A stretch of DNA of 64,000 bases. Source: UBA5336 sp964492485 (lineage in GTDB: Bacteria > Pseudomonadota > Alphaproteobacteria > Caulobacterales > Hyphomonadaceae). Location: contig CAZBKM010000002.1 in NCBI GenBank assembly GCA_964492485.1, forward strand, positions 1 to 64,000, in the 5' to 3' direction. A program made the translations under genes and the position numbers. Shown piece by piece: positions 33,703 to 41,769 of this stretch (within the stretch, counting starts at the first letter, position 1; every line of letters begins with the position of its first letter). A model generated the notes under the pieces. The model did no database searches, had not been told where the DNA came from, and was given only the letters and a program-made list of their open reading frames with translations.

Positions 33703-35454
33703 CTAGTTCAGGGTGACCGCACCGAACGAAAGGAGCAATGCGACGCCCAACAGAATAGCGGTCCACATCGCCGCGCTCCCCGTCAGGGCCCCCCTGGCGA
33801 GGATTCCACGGGGGCTGAAGGCCGCTTCGATTCGCTCATAGGCGCCGGTGGAGAGCCGTCCAGCGGCCGCCACCACGGCGGGGCTGGCCTTTTGCCAAAC
33901 TGCACCAACCCAGATCGCCAGGTCGTAGCCAAGGCGACGATACACCCAATCGGTGTCCAGCACGGTGCCTGGTCGGAGCTTCGGGTAAAGACCCATCCGC
34001 CTGGAGAGAAGGAGAGCAAGCGACGCAAGGGCGAGCAGCTGAAGCTGCTCCAACACATGCCCGACGGTGAACGGCGTGTAGCTCTGCGCCACGTCAGGGT
34101 AGGGAAGCAGGCCGTAGAGCCATCCATACCCGATCCCGCCGGACAGTGGCAGACCGACGAAGACACACAGGCCGGCCGCGAGCCCCATGGCCAGCAGCAT
34201 GCTGAACGGTGCCTCTTCGACGCGCCGTCCGGAGTCGGTGGCGAAGAACGCGCTGTAGGGCACCTTGATGGCCGTATGGATCACCACGCCCGCCGAAGCG
34301 AACAACAGAAGCAGCCAGGCGACGATATGGCCCTCCTTCGCCAGCGCGCTCATTGTCAGCGACTTGCCGACAAAGCCGGAGAAGAGCGGAAGGGCGGAAA
34401 TCGACGCGGCCCCGATCAGGCAGAACAGCGTGGTCCAGGGCATCGACTTGTAGAGCCCGCCCAGTTCGCTGCCCTTCGCGGTCCCGGTCCTGTGGAGCAC
34501 GGCCCCCATGCCCATGAACAGGAGGGAGGTGTAAAAAGTACAGACAAAGGCGTGGGCAGCGGCACCATTCAGGGCCAGCGGCGTTCCCACCCCGATCGCG
34601 CAGATCATGAAGCCGAGCTGCGCGTTCAGGCTGTAGGCCAGGACGGTTCGAAGATCGTTGGCCAGCAGGGCGAAGACGATCGGGAACACGGCCATGGCGG
34701 CGCCGATCCAGATCAGGCTGTCGGTACCGGGGAACATCCGGGCAAAGGCGTAGACGGCAAGCTTTGTCGTGAATGCAGACAGGACCACGGCACCGGTCAC
34801 CGTCGCCTTGGGATAGGCATCCTGGAGCCAGTTGTGAAGCAGCGGGAATGCCGCCTTGATGCCCAGCGCGATGAAGATGAGGAGGGCGCCCGGCTCTCCC
34901 ATCCCCTGAAACGCGGCAAGATCGATGGTGCCGGCCTTGGCATGGAGATAGGCCACCCCATCCAGGAGCAGGACGCCGGACAGGATCTGAACGCCCAGGT
35001 ACCGCATGCCGGCCGCGTAGGCCGCACGTGTTCCGGCGCGAAAGATCAGGAACACCGAGGTGATCGCCGTCAGCTCCCAGAAGATGAAAAGGGTCATCAG
35101 GTCGCCGGCCAGGCAGCCGGCAACGGCCGCACCCGCATAGGCCAGCGCCAGACCGTCCTGCACACGGTCATCCTCATGCTGGGCATAGATCGCGTTGAGG
35201 AGGGCGGCGAGGAGGAAGCCGAGCGCGAAGATGAAGGACAGGGAGTCCACCCGGTAGAGGATGAGCTCAAGCCCGAGGACCTGTGCGGAGGACAGCACGA
35301 CTCCCTGCTCTGCCGTGGCCAGAAGGACGAGGCCGACGAGTGGTGCGCCGATCATCAGCGCGTGGCGGATCGTTCGATGGGTCAGGAACACGCCTGCCAG
35401 ACCTGCCACGATCAGGAGAAGACCGGGATTGATCGAGGTCATAAGCCCGCTCAT
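33703..35454 (-). CDS. Mrp-type antiporter MrpD/NuoL-like subunit (third)
   Basis: The 583-residue protein has about 14 membrane helices of the proton-translocating NuoL/M/N and MrpA/D fold. The pump residues are present: glutamate in FIFWELTAITSVFLIF, lysine in ALGIKAAFPLLHNWLQDAYP and a second lysine in FTTKLAVYAFARM. The C-terminal extension of about 120 residues, with a final membrane helix, is longer than in MrpD and recalls NuoL-type tails. It is the last gene of the operon, overlapping the preceding small gene by ATGA. Its ion specificity cannot be read; Na+ or H+ transport is inferred from the cluster. Confidence 0.87.
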   Translation of the reverse strand: MSGLMTSINPGLLLIVAGLAGVFLTHRTIRHALMIGAPLVGLVLLATAEQGVVLSSAQVLGLELILYRVDSLSFIFALGFLLAALLNAIYAQHEDDRVQDGLALAYAGAAVAGCLAGDLMTLFIFWELTAITSVFLIFRAGTRAAYAAGMRYLGVQILSGVLLLDGVAYLHAKAGTIDLAAFQGMGEPGALLIFIALGIKAAFPLLHNWLQDAYPKATVTGAVVLSAFTTKLAVYAFARMFPGTDSLIWIGAAMAVFPIVFALLANDLRTVLAYSLNAQLGFMICAIGVGTPLALNGAAAHAFVCTFYTSLLFMGMGAVLHRTGTAKGSELGGLYKSMPWTTLFCLIGAASISALPLFSGFVGKSLTMSALAKEGHIVAWLLLLFASAGVVIHTAIKVPYSAFFATDSGRRVEEAPFSMLLAMGLAAGLCVFVGLPLSGGIGYGWLYGLLPYPDVAQSYTPFTVGHVLEQLQLLALASLALLLSRRMGLYPKLRPGTVLDTDWVYRRLGYDLAIWVGAVWQKASPAVVAAAGRLSTGAYERIEAAFSPRGILARGALTGSAAMWTAILLGVALLLSFGAVTLN

Positions 35455-35822
35455 GCGCCCGGCTCCGTCCCGGCCTCACCGGTCGCCCCGGTGTCTTCGC
35501 CGTAATAGTCCTCGCTCCGACCGAGAAGGTGGCGCACAGGCCAGCAGGCCAGAAGCGCCAGGATGACGGCCCCGAAGCCGAAGAGCCCGTAAAACGCGGC
35601 CGCCTCCGCAACCGCCGGATAGGCCTCGCGCCGGATCAGAAGATCGCCTGCCAGCAGGATCAGGGACAGAAGCCCCACTCCCCTGAAGATCCACCTGCCC
35701 GTGCGAGGATGATCCACCCAGGCAAAAAGCAGGCGCGCGCCAGGGTGCATGCTCCCGGCACCAGCCTGCGCGGGCGCGGGCGTCGACCCCTCGTCTGCGG
35801 TCTTTGGGGTTTGCTCGGTCAT
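35451..35822 (-). CDS. Small two-helix membrane protein of the Mrp operon
   Basis: The 123-residue protein has a disordered Ala/Pro N-terminus, two membrane helices (IFRGVGLLSLILLAGDLLI and AAAFYGLFGFGAVILALLAC) and an acidic tail with EDYYGEDTGATGE. I do not recognise it from classical seven-gene Mrp systems. Four-base overlaps on both sides place it firmly in the operon, between two NuoL/M-like pump subunits, so it is probably an accessory subunit of the complex. Confidence 0.75.
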   Translation of the reverse strand: MTEQTPKTADEGSTPAPAQAGAGSMHPGARLLFAWVDHPRTGRWIFRGVGLLSLILLAGDLLIRREAYPAVAEAAAFYGLFGFGAVILALLACWPVRHLLGRSEDYYGEDTGATGEAGTEPGA

Positions 35823-37336
35823 GACGGATCTCCCGGACCGGCATCGCCAGAATAGCCCGCGCCATTCACGACAGGCTCGAGAAAGCCCGATATCGGCCCG
35901 ATGGCGAGAAACAGCACGACGCACAGCAGGGCCGTGAACAAGGGCGCTGCGACCGTGAAGGCCGGCGCTCCGCCCGGCCGCTTGAACGCCACAGGCTCAC
36001 CTGACCCGCGCGGCGGCATCAGGGCGAGAATGGGAATGGGCAGGAGATAGGCGATGTTCAGAAGCGACGATACGATCAGCACGTAGGGCACGTAGGAAAA
36101 GCCCCCGTCCACCGCGCCCTGAACCAGTTGATACTTGGCCCAGCCGCCCGCGAGCGGCGGCAGACCGATGATCGACAGCGCGGCGATGAAGAAGGCCGTG
36201 AACACAATCGGCATTCGCCGCCCCAACCCCCGCATCTGCGAGATGCTGCCGACCCCGGTGGCCACGTAGATCGCACCTGCACACATGAACAGCGTGATCT
36301 TGCCAGCGGCATGGGCGACGATCTGCAACCCGCCGCCCATGAAACCTGCCGAGACTGCGAGCATCGCGCCCGCCGTCACATAGGCAAGCTGCGCCACGGT
36401 CGAATAGGCCAGTCGAGCCTTCAGATTGTCCTTCGTCATCGCAATCAGCGAGGCCACGATGATGGTGAAGCAGGCAACGCCCAGAACCGCGTCGCGGGCC
36501 GGCGTGACGTTCAGGAGGTCGGCGCCGAAGATGTAGATCGCCACTTTCAGGATCGCGAACACACCCGCCTTGACCACGGCTACGGCATGCAGCAGCGCCG
36601 AGACAGGCGTGGGGGCGACCATGGCGTTGGGAAGCCAGAAATGGAATGGCATCAACGCCGCCTTTCCGATTCCGAATGCAAAGAGCAGCAGAAGCGCGCT
36701 GGCGATCACCGGCGAAAGGTCCTCCACGCTCGCCAGCAGGCCTCCGGGCACAAAGTCCAGCCGGCCATCGGCGAGCGCCCAGGTCCAGACAATCGCCACG
36801 AGGAAGAAGCCGATGGAGGTTCCCAGCAGCGTCATCAGATAGATGCGCGCACCGCGCTGGGCATTGGCATCGCCCTTGTGCGCCACCAGAGGATAGGTGG
36901 AGAGCGTCAGCACCTCGTAGAAGACGAACAGCGTGAACAGGTTTCCGGCCATGGCGACGCCCATTGCGCCGAACAGGGCAATCGCGAAGCAGACATAGAA
37001 GCGCGTCTGGTTCCGCTCCCGGTTCCCGCGCATGTAGCCGATGGAATAGAAGGAATTCACGATCCACAGCCCGCTGGCCACCATGGCGAACAGGGCGCCC
37101 AGCGGCTCGACGCGGAAGGCGAAGACCAGGCCGGGCATCGCTTCACCCAGGGTCACCGCCGGCTGCCCGCCCTCGGCGACGGTGGCCGTTATGGCGCAAA
37201 CGGTCGCAAACAGGAGCGCGGCCCCCACCAGGGTCACCGTCTCCCGAAGGTTCGGCACCGAGCCGGTCACGACGATCCCTGCCGCTGTCAGAAGCGGCAC
37301 GGCAAGCGCCAGGAGGATCATGAGATCGCCACTCAT
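35819..37336 (-). CDS. Mrp-type antiporter MrpD/NuoM-like subunit (second)
   Basis: The 505-residue protein is another NuoL/M/N-family pump subunit: FVFYEVLTLSTYPLVAHKGD carries the conserved glutamate, GIGKAALMPFHFWLPNAMVA the lysine, HAVAVVKAGVFAILKV the second lysine and HAAGKITLFMCAG the final broken-helix lysine. It differs clearly in sequence from the other two D-like proteins, so it is not a recent duplicate. A G-rich ribosome site (GGGGGGCGG) precedes the ATG, which overlaps the upstream stop codon (ATGA). Inner membrane; ion unknown. Confidence 0.88.
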   Translation of the reverse strand: MSGDLMILLALAVPLLTAAGIVVTGSVPNLRETVTLVGAALLFATVCAITATVAEGGQPAVTLGEAMPGLVFAFRVEPLGALFAMVASGLWIVNSFYSIGYMRGNRERNQTRFYVCFAIALFGAMGVAMAGNLFTLFVFYEVLTLSTYPLVAHKGDANAQRGARIYLMTLLGTSIGFFLVAIVWTWALADGRLDFVPGGLLASVEDLSPVIASALLLLFAFGIGKAALMPFHFWLPNAMVAPTPVSALLHAVAVVKAGVFAILKVAIYIFGADLLNVTPARDAVLGVACFTIIVASLIAMTKDNLKARLAYSTVAQLAYVTAGAMLAVSAGFMGGGLQIVAHAAGKITLFMCAGAIYVATGVGSISQMRGLGRRMPIVFTAFFIAALSIIGLPPLAGGWAKYQLVQGAVDGGFSYVPYVLIVSSLLNIAYLLPIPILALMPPRGSGEPVAFKRPGGAPAFTVAAPLFTALLCVVLFLAIGPISGFLEPVVNGAGYSGDAGPGDPS

Positions 37337-38871
37337 GGCCGCCCCCCCTGAGACAGAAGCACCACGTCGGCCGCATCCCTGGACAGGCCGAACACCCATC
37401 CCGCGTCCACGCCGATCCACAGGTTTGCCAGCGCCAGAACCCATAGCGGGACCAGGACGATGGCAGGCGCTTCACGTCTGACCTTGCGGGGGTTCTCAGG
37501 CGCGCGGAAGAAGATCGTCTCGAGAATGCGACCCATATAGATGACGGCCAGAACACTGGTGAACACGATCAGCAGCGCCGCCCACCACCAGCCTCGGTCC
37601 AACGCAGCGAAGAGGAGGGCCACCTTCGACTGGAACCCTGCCGTCAGCGGCACGCCGATCAGCGACAGGCCGCAGATGGCGAACGCGGTCATGGTCCATG
37701 GTGCCGAGCGTCCGAGGCCGGCAAAATCGCTCAGCTTCGTACCCTGATAGGTCAGCACGATCCCTGCGACCGCCATGAACAGGCCGCCTTTCATCAGGGC
37801 GTGGTTCACCAGGTGGAACACGCCCGCCGTAAGGCCTGCCGCGGTTCCGATCGCCACACCGAGCAGCATGTAGCCGACCTGGGCGACCGAGGAATAAGCC
37901 AATGTGCGGCGCACGTCCGTCTGGAAGACCGCCTGAAAACTGCACGCCACCATCGCGGCGATGGCAAGCGGCAGGAAGATCAGGGCAAGGGATACCGACT
38001 CGAACGCGAAGTCGGGCGAGAAGATGGTGAACAGGAACCGGATCAGGGCATAGAGCGCCACCTTGGTGGCCGTCGCCGACAGGAACACGGTCACGAAGCT
38101 CGGCGCATAGGCGTAGGCGTTTGGCAGCCACTGGTGCAGCGGGAACATTGCCGCCTTGAGCCCCAGGCCGACAATGATGAAGGCGAAGCCCGCCTGCACC
38201 GTCCGGTCGTCCACCAGGGACGGGATCCGGTCGGCCAGGTCGGCCATGTTGAGGGTTCCGGTGGCGGCATACAGGAAGCCGACGCCGATCACGAAGAAGG
38301 TCGCGCCGAGGGTCCCCATCACCAGATAATGGAACGCTGCCGGCAGGGCCCTGCGGTCGCGGCCCGCCCCCAGCGCAACCAGGACGTAGGTCGCGATCGA
38401 GGAAATCTCGAGAAACACGAACATGTTGAAGGCGTCACCGGTCATCGCCACACCGGTGAGCCCGGTGAAGCAGACCAGATAGGCGGCATAGACCAGTGCG
38501 TGCTTCTCTTCGCGGATCTCAGCGACGATGGACGGCCATGAGAAGATCGCCGCCAGCAGGCCGATGAAGGCGACCAGCACCAGGATCAGGGCGTTGAGCG
38601 CATCGACCCGGAACTCGATCCCGTAGGGCGGCGCCCAGCCGCCAAGCGCATAACTGACAAGCCCGTCTGGCCGGGTGTGGACCTGCGCCAGCAGGATCAG
38701 GGCAAAGACGAGCGATGCGGCCGTGGCCAGGATCGATACGAGCCAGGCCAGCCGCGCATTCGGCACGACCACCAGAAGGGGCGCGCTGAGCATCGGCACC
38801 ACGACCAGGAGTGGCGCGGCATGCGCCAGCGCCCAGGCCGGGACCATGGAATTCAGGATGGCCTCGATCAC
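37333..38871 (-). CDS. mrpD: Na+/H+ antiporter subunit D (MrpD-like, first)
   Basis: The 512-residue protein best matches canonical MrpD/MnhD: MFVFLEISSIATYVLVALGA with the key glutamate, GLGLKAAMFPLHQWLPNAYA with the lysine-histidine pair, TATKVALYALIRF with the second lysine and NHALMKGGLFMAVAG near the end. It follows mrpC with an ATGA overlap, the normal C-D order. As in Mrp complexes it should carry protons or Na+ through the membrane and supports pH and sodium homeostasis. Confidence 0.9.
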   Translation of the reverse strand: MIEAILNSMVPAWALAHAAPLLVVVPMLSAPLLVVVPNARLAWLVSILATAASLVFALILLAQVHTRPDGLVSYALGGWAPPYGIEFRVDALNALILVLVAFIGLLAAIFSWPSIVAEIREEKHALVYAAYLVCFTGLTGVAMTGDAFNMFVFLEISSIATYVLVALGAGRDRRALPAAFHYLVMGTLGATFFVIGVGFLYAATGTLNMADLADRIPSLVDDRTVQAGFAFIIVGLGLKAAMFPLHQWLPNAYAYAPSFVTVFLSATATKVALYALIRFLFTIFSPDFAFESVSLALIFLPLAIAAMVACSFQAVFQTDVRRTLAYSSVAQVGYMLLGVAIGTAAGLTAGVFHLVNHALMKGGLFMAVAGIVLTYQGTKLSDFAGLGRSAPWTMTAFAICGLSLIGVPLTAGFQSKVALLFAALDRGWWWAALLIVFTSVLAVIYMGRILETIFFRAPENPRKVRREAPAIVLVPLWVLALANLWIGVDAGWVFGLSRDAADVVLLSQGGRP

Positions 38872-39431
38872 GCCGGCGCCCCCGATGCGCCATCCTGCGC
38901 CGCGTCCTCGGCCCGCGCCGTTTCCAGGTCGATCTGGCGGATCTCGTCTGCCTCGACGGTGTGATAAGCCTCCCGAATGCGCACGATGATCGCCAGTCCG
39001 ACCGACAGCGTTGCCACGCCAACGACGATTGCCGTCAGGATCAGCACATGGGGCAGCGGGTTGGAGTAGATTTCCTGCAACCCGTACTCTCCGCCATAGG
39101 CTCCACCCTGGGCCGCGTCCGACCCGGCGCCGGCTGCAGCGCCGGCCCCGGTCCCCGCATCGGCGGCCTCGACGCCGACCGATGCCGCGGGCTCGGCCTT
39201 GCCGGCCTCATGGCCGTAGGATTTCGGATAGTCCCGTCCGTGAAGGATCGGCGCCGTGCCGCCGGCGACCTTGCTCAAAGTGACATAGAACAAGAACACC
39301 GAGGTCTGGAAGATCGACAGGCCGACCATCCGCTTGATGAGGTTTGTGGCCGCATAGGTAATGTAGAGTCCAGTCATCATCAGCGCGATGATGATCCAGT
39401 AGTTTCCCTTGCCGACGATCACTTCCAGCAT
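38868..39431 (-). CDS. mrpC: Antiporter subunit C (MrpC/NuoK-like) with Gly/Ala insertion
   Basis: The 187-residue protein has three NuoK-like membrane helices: YWIIIALMMTGLYITYAA, VGLSIFQTSVFLFYVTL and PLPHVLILTAIVVGVATLSV, the last with the conserved NPLPHVLILTAIVVG sequence. Between helices 2 and 3 lies a low-complexity stretch of about 50 residues (AGTGAGAAAGAGSDAAQGGA) that makes the protein much longer than the usual 110-120 residues. The C-terminal tail is acidic. It sits between mrpB and mrpD, the standard place. Confidence 0.9.
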   Translation of the reverse strand: MLEVIVGKGNYWIIIALMMTGLYITYAATNLIKRMVGLSIFQTSVFLFYVTLSKVAGGTAPILHGRDYPKSYGHEAGKAEPAASVGVEAADAGTGAGAAAGAGSDAAQGGAYGGEYGLQEIYSNPLPHVLILTAIVVGVATLSVGLAIIVRIREAYHTVEADEIRQIDLETARAEDAAQDGASGAPA

Positions 39432-39434
39432 GGC

Positions 39435-39887
39435 CTACCAGTCCTCGTCTTCGATTTCGGCAACACGGCCGGCAAAGGCGTAGAAGATCGTCAGCATGGA
39501 GCCCGCCACACCGAAGAGGACGCCAAGCTCGATCAGAATGATCCCCAGATGCTGGCCGGCATGGCTACCCTCTGGACTGTCGAGAAGCGCGTCGTACTCG
39601 AGGTAGTTCCCGCCGGTCAGCAGGGCGGCGACACCGACGCCGGCATAGAGCAGCACGCCGAACGCGGCCAGCCGGCGCGTGAAGGCGGGCGGCACCAACC
39701 GCAGCGTCTTGGGAACCCCGTAGACGAGCGAGTAAAGGATGATGCCGACGGCGAAGATCACCCCCGCCTGAAAGCCGCCGCCCGGCGAATACTCGCCATG
39801 GAAATGGACGTAGAACGCATAGATCAGGATCAGCGGGATCAGAAGCTTGGCCACCACCCGCAGAATTACGTGATGATCGGTGTTCAT
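39435..39887 (-). CDS. mrpB: Antiporter subunit B (MrpB/MnhB)
   Basis: The 150-residue membrane protein carries the MnhB hallmark FHGEYSPGGGFQAGVIFAVG after the first helix and about four membrane segments. MnhB is a structural subunit of Mrp antiporters. The ATG overlaps the stop of the MrpA C-terminal-like gene (39884-39887) and mrpC follows after three bases. Confidence 0.92.
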   Translation of the reverse strand: MNTDHHVILRVVAKLLIPLILIYAFYVHFHGEYSPGGGFQAGVIFAVGIILYSLVYGVPKTLRLVPPAFTRRLAAFGVLLYAGVGVAALLTGGNYLEYDALLDSPEGSHAGQHLGIILIELGVLFGVAGSMLTIFYAFAGRVAEIEDEDW

Positions 39888-40477
39888 GCCCGGTCCCCCC
39901 GCTTGTCCATGGCCGCCGCCAGCGAGCGCTCGCCGAACCCGAGCAGCAACGCCACGGCCAGCCCCGCGGCAAACACCACGACCACTTCGCCCAGCGTATC
40001 GAAGCCGCGATAGGACGCGAGGACGGAGGTCACCACATTCGGAAAGCCCATTTCGGGATAGTGCCGCTCCAGATAGCCCAGACCGACATAGCTGTTGGCG
40101 GGCGAGTTCGGGTCCCCGAAATCAGGCAGGTCGACCGTCGCGTAGAGCAGCATGGCGCCGGTGACGACGACAACCAGGAACGGCGCCAGGCGCGCCTGCG
40201 TCGTCTCGCGCTTGGCCGTTCGCGTGGTCAGCAGCATGGCCCCAAGCATCAGCGCCGTGGAGATACCCGCACCCACGGCCGCCTCGGTGAAGGCCACGTC
40301 GACCGCGTCCACGGCCACGAACCAGGTCGCCGACACCAGGGAGTAAAGTCCCGACAGCATGACGATCGCGAACAGGCTGCGCAGCCGAGCAATCGCAATC
40401 CCCAGCACGAACAGCAGAAGCAGGAGCATGAGATTGATCACGGCAACGCCGAGGTCGCCATTCGCCGCATTCGTCAT
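39884..40477 (-). CDS. MrpA C-terminal-like subunit (DUF4040 / MbhD-MbhE type)
   Basis: The 197-residue protein corresponds to the C-terminal part of full-length MrpA, encoded here as a separate gene. The first half is DUF4040/MbhD-like (ARLRSLFAIVMLSGLYSLVS; FTEAAVGAGISTALMLGAML); the second half is MbhE-like (FPNVVTSVLASYRGFDTLGE). The NuoL-like N-terminal half of MrpA is absent from this gene; its job may fall to the extra D-like subunits downstream. GGAGGGGTGAGG precedes the ATG. This split, and the gene order around it, resemble the Mbh hydrogenase antiporter module of archaea. Confidence 0.87.
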   Translation of the reverse strand: MTNAANGDLGVAVINLMLLLLLFVLGIAIARLRSLFAIVMLSGLYSLVSATWFVAVDAVDVAFTEAAVGAGISTALMLGAMLLTTRTAKRETTQARLAPFLVVVVTGAMLLYATVDLPDFGDPNSPANSYVGLGYLERHYPEMGFPNVVTSVLASYRGFDTLGEVVVVFAAGLAVALLLGFGERSLAAAMDKRGDRA

Positions 40478-40481
40478 CGCC

Positions 40482-40853
40482 TCACCCCTCCTCGTCCTTG
40501 CTCTCGGCGCCCTCGCCATGCCGACCGATGACAGGCTCCAGTCCGGCGGTGTGGGCGGCATTTGCGGCGGCATGCGTCGCGGTCGGTCCCGTGATGAACA
40601 GGAACAGCCAGATGGCGGCAAGCTTGGCGACCACGATCCAGTCCGGCGCCAGCAGTGCCATGCCGGCCAGAAGAGCCGTTGCGCCCGACGTATCGGTGAC
40701 GCTGGCGGCGTGGAGGCGGGTGTAGAAGTCCGGAAACCGCAGCACCCCGACCGTCCCGATAACGGCGAGCGCGGCGCCCAGAAGGCACAGGGCGGCCCCA
40801 AATGCCGGTCGCAAGGCCAGCAGCGCCTCCGCCAGGACCTCGAGCATGCCCAT
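40482..40853 (-). CDS. mrpG: Antiporter subunit G (MrpG/MnhG)
   Basis: The 123-residue protein has three membrane helices and the MnhG signature VGVLRFPDFYTRLHAASVTD followed by the helix WIVVAKLAAIWLFLFITGP. The C-terminal tail is charged and probably cytoplasmic. One base separates its start from the mrpF stop and four bases separate its stop from the next start. Confidence 0.92.
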   Translation of the reverse strand: MGMLEVLAEALLALRPAFGAALCLLGAALAVIGTVGVLRFPDFYTRLHAASVTDTSGATALLAGMALLAPDWIVVAKLAAIWLFLFITGPTATHAAANAAHTAGLEPVIGRHGEGAESKDEEG

Positions 40854-40854
40854 G

Positions 40855-41163
40855 TCAGGCCTCCTCCGGCTCGTCGGAAACCGGGCGCCGGGTCAAGGCG
40901 ACCTGGAACGAGCGGTACCGGAAGAATTTCAGGATCGCGATGGTCGAGACGAAATTGATCAGCGCATACAGCAGCGCAATATCCAGGAAGTCGGGTCGAC
41001 CCATGACGAACCCCAGAAGCCCGAGGAGCACCACGGTCTTGGTTCCGAACGAGTTCACCGCCAGCACACGGTCGTACAGCGTCGGCCCCATCAGGGCCCG
41101 CACCAGCATCAGCGCCAGCGCCGCAAGCAGGCCGAGGGCGGCAACGACCAGTGCGGTGCTCAT
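40855..41163 (-). CDS. mrpF: Antiporter subunit F (MrpF/MnhF)
   Basis: The 102-residue protein shows the MnhF pattern: a hydrophobic first helix, RALMGPTLYDRVLAVNSFGT, a second helix VVLLGLLGFVMG and the DIALLYALINFVSTIAILKF third helix. It overlaps mrpE by four bases. Small subunits E, F and G form the auxiliary membrane part of Mrp complexes. Confidence 0.92.
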   Translation of the reverse strand: MSTALVVAALGLLAALALMLVRALMGPTLYDRVLAVNSFGTKTVVLLGLLGFVMGRPDFLDIALLYALINFVSTIAILKFFRYRSFQVALTRRPVSDEPEEA

Positions 41164-41642
41164 GCGCTCACCCCGTCGACAGCCCTGGCGCTCAGACGAT
41201 CCATCCGGTCGAAGGCATCCGGACCCGCAGCCTCCTCGTAAAGGGCATGCACCAGCAGCATGTCGCCCTCAACACTCAGGGTGACAGTGCCGGGTGTCAG
41301 CGTGATCGAGTTCGCGAACGTCGTCTTGGCAAGGTCTGTCCGGCAACGGGTCTTCACCTTCACCAGGGCGGGATTGATGTCGAGGTCGGCCCGCAGACAG
41401 GCCTGGATCACGGTCCAGTTCGCCTTCACGATCTCCAGAAACAGCCAGGCCCAGTAGGCCAGATAGGCCGGCAGCCTGAAATATGGCACGCCTTCCCGGT
41501 CGACCACCTTCAACCGCACCGACAGGATCAGGGTTATAAGGATCGACGCCGCGCCGAGCGACAGGATCAAGGACTTGTAGAGGCCGGACATCGCCAGCCA
41601 GAAGGCTACAAGCACCGCCAATAGGCCGACCAGGTACCCCAC
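41160..41642 (-). CDS. mrpE: Antiporter subunit E (MrpE/MnhE), first gene of operon
   Basis: The 160-residue protein has two or three N-terminal membrane helices and the cytoplasmic MnhE domain with FANSITLTPGTVTLSVEGDM and LLVHALYEE. It starts at a GTG with GGAG eight bases upstream. As the first of ten genes joined by short overlaps, its promoter should lie in 41643-41769, downstream of the DUF2336 gene that runs the same way; read-through from there cannot be excluded. Confidence 0.9.
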   Translation of the reverse strand: MGYLVGLLAVLVAFWLAMSGLYKSLILSLGAASILITLILSVRLKVVDREGVPYFRLPAYLAYWAWLFLEIVKANWTVIQACLRADLDINPALVKVKTRCRTDLAKTTFANSITLTPGTVTLSVEGDMLLVHALYEEAAGPDAFDRMDRLSARAVDGVSA

Positions 41643-41769
41643 GCGCCCGCCGCTCCGTTCTCCGGACCCAAATCAAACAGCCCGTCAGGTAAAACCCCTG
41701 CCGCCGTTTGACCAGACCCGCGCCGGTGGAATCTGTCGAAATTCGAACGCGGCGCGCGCGGACGGACCG

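Noticed and set aside
33892..35505. 537-codon frame antisense to the Mrp operon (similar ones at 36128-37351 and 38811-40013)
   Set aside because: Composition is charged, repetitive and shadow-like; the minus-strand genes are clear membrane proteins.
33703..41642. DabAB inorganic-carbon pump or complex I fragment
   Set aside because: No DUF2309 (DabA) gene and no hydrophilic redox subunits are present; MrpB, C, E, F and G subunits identify an Mrp-type antiporter.
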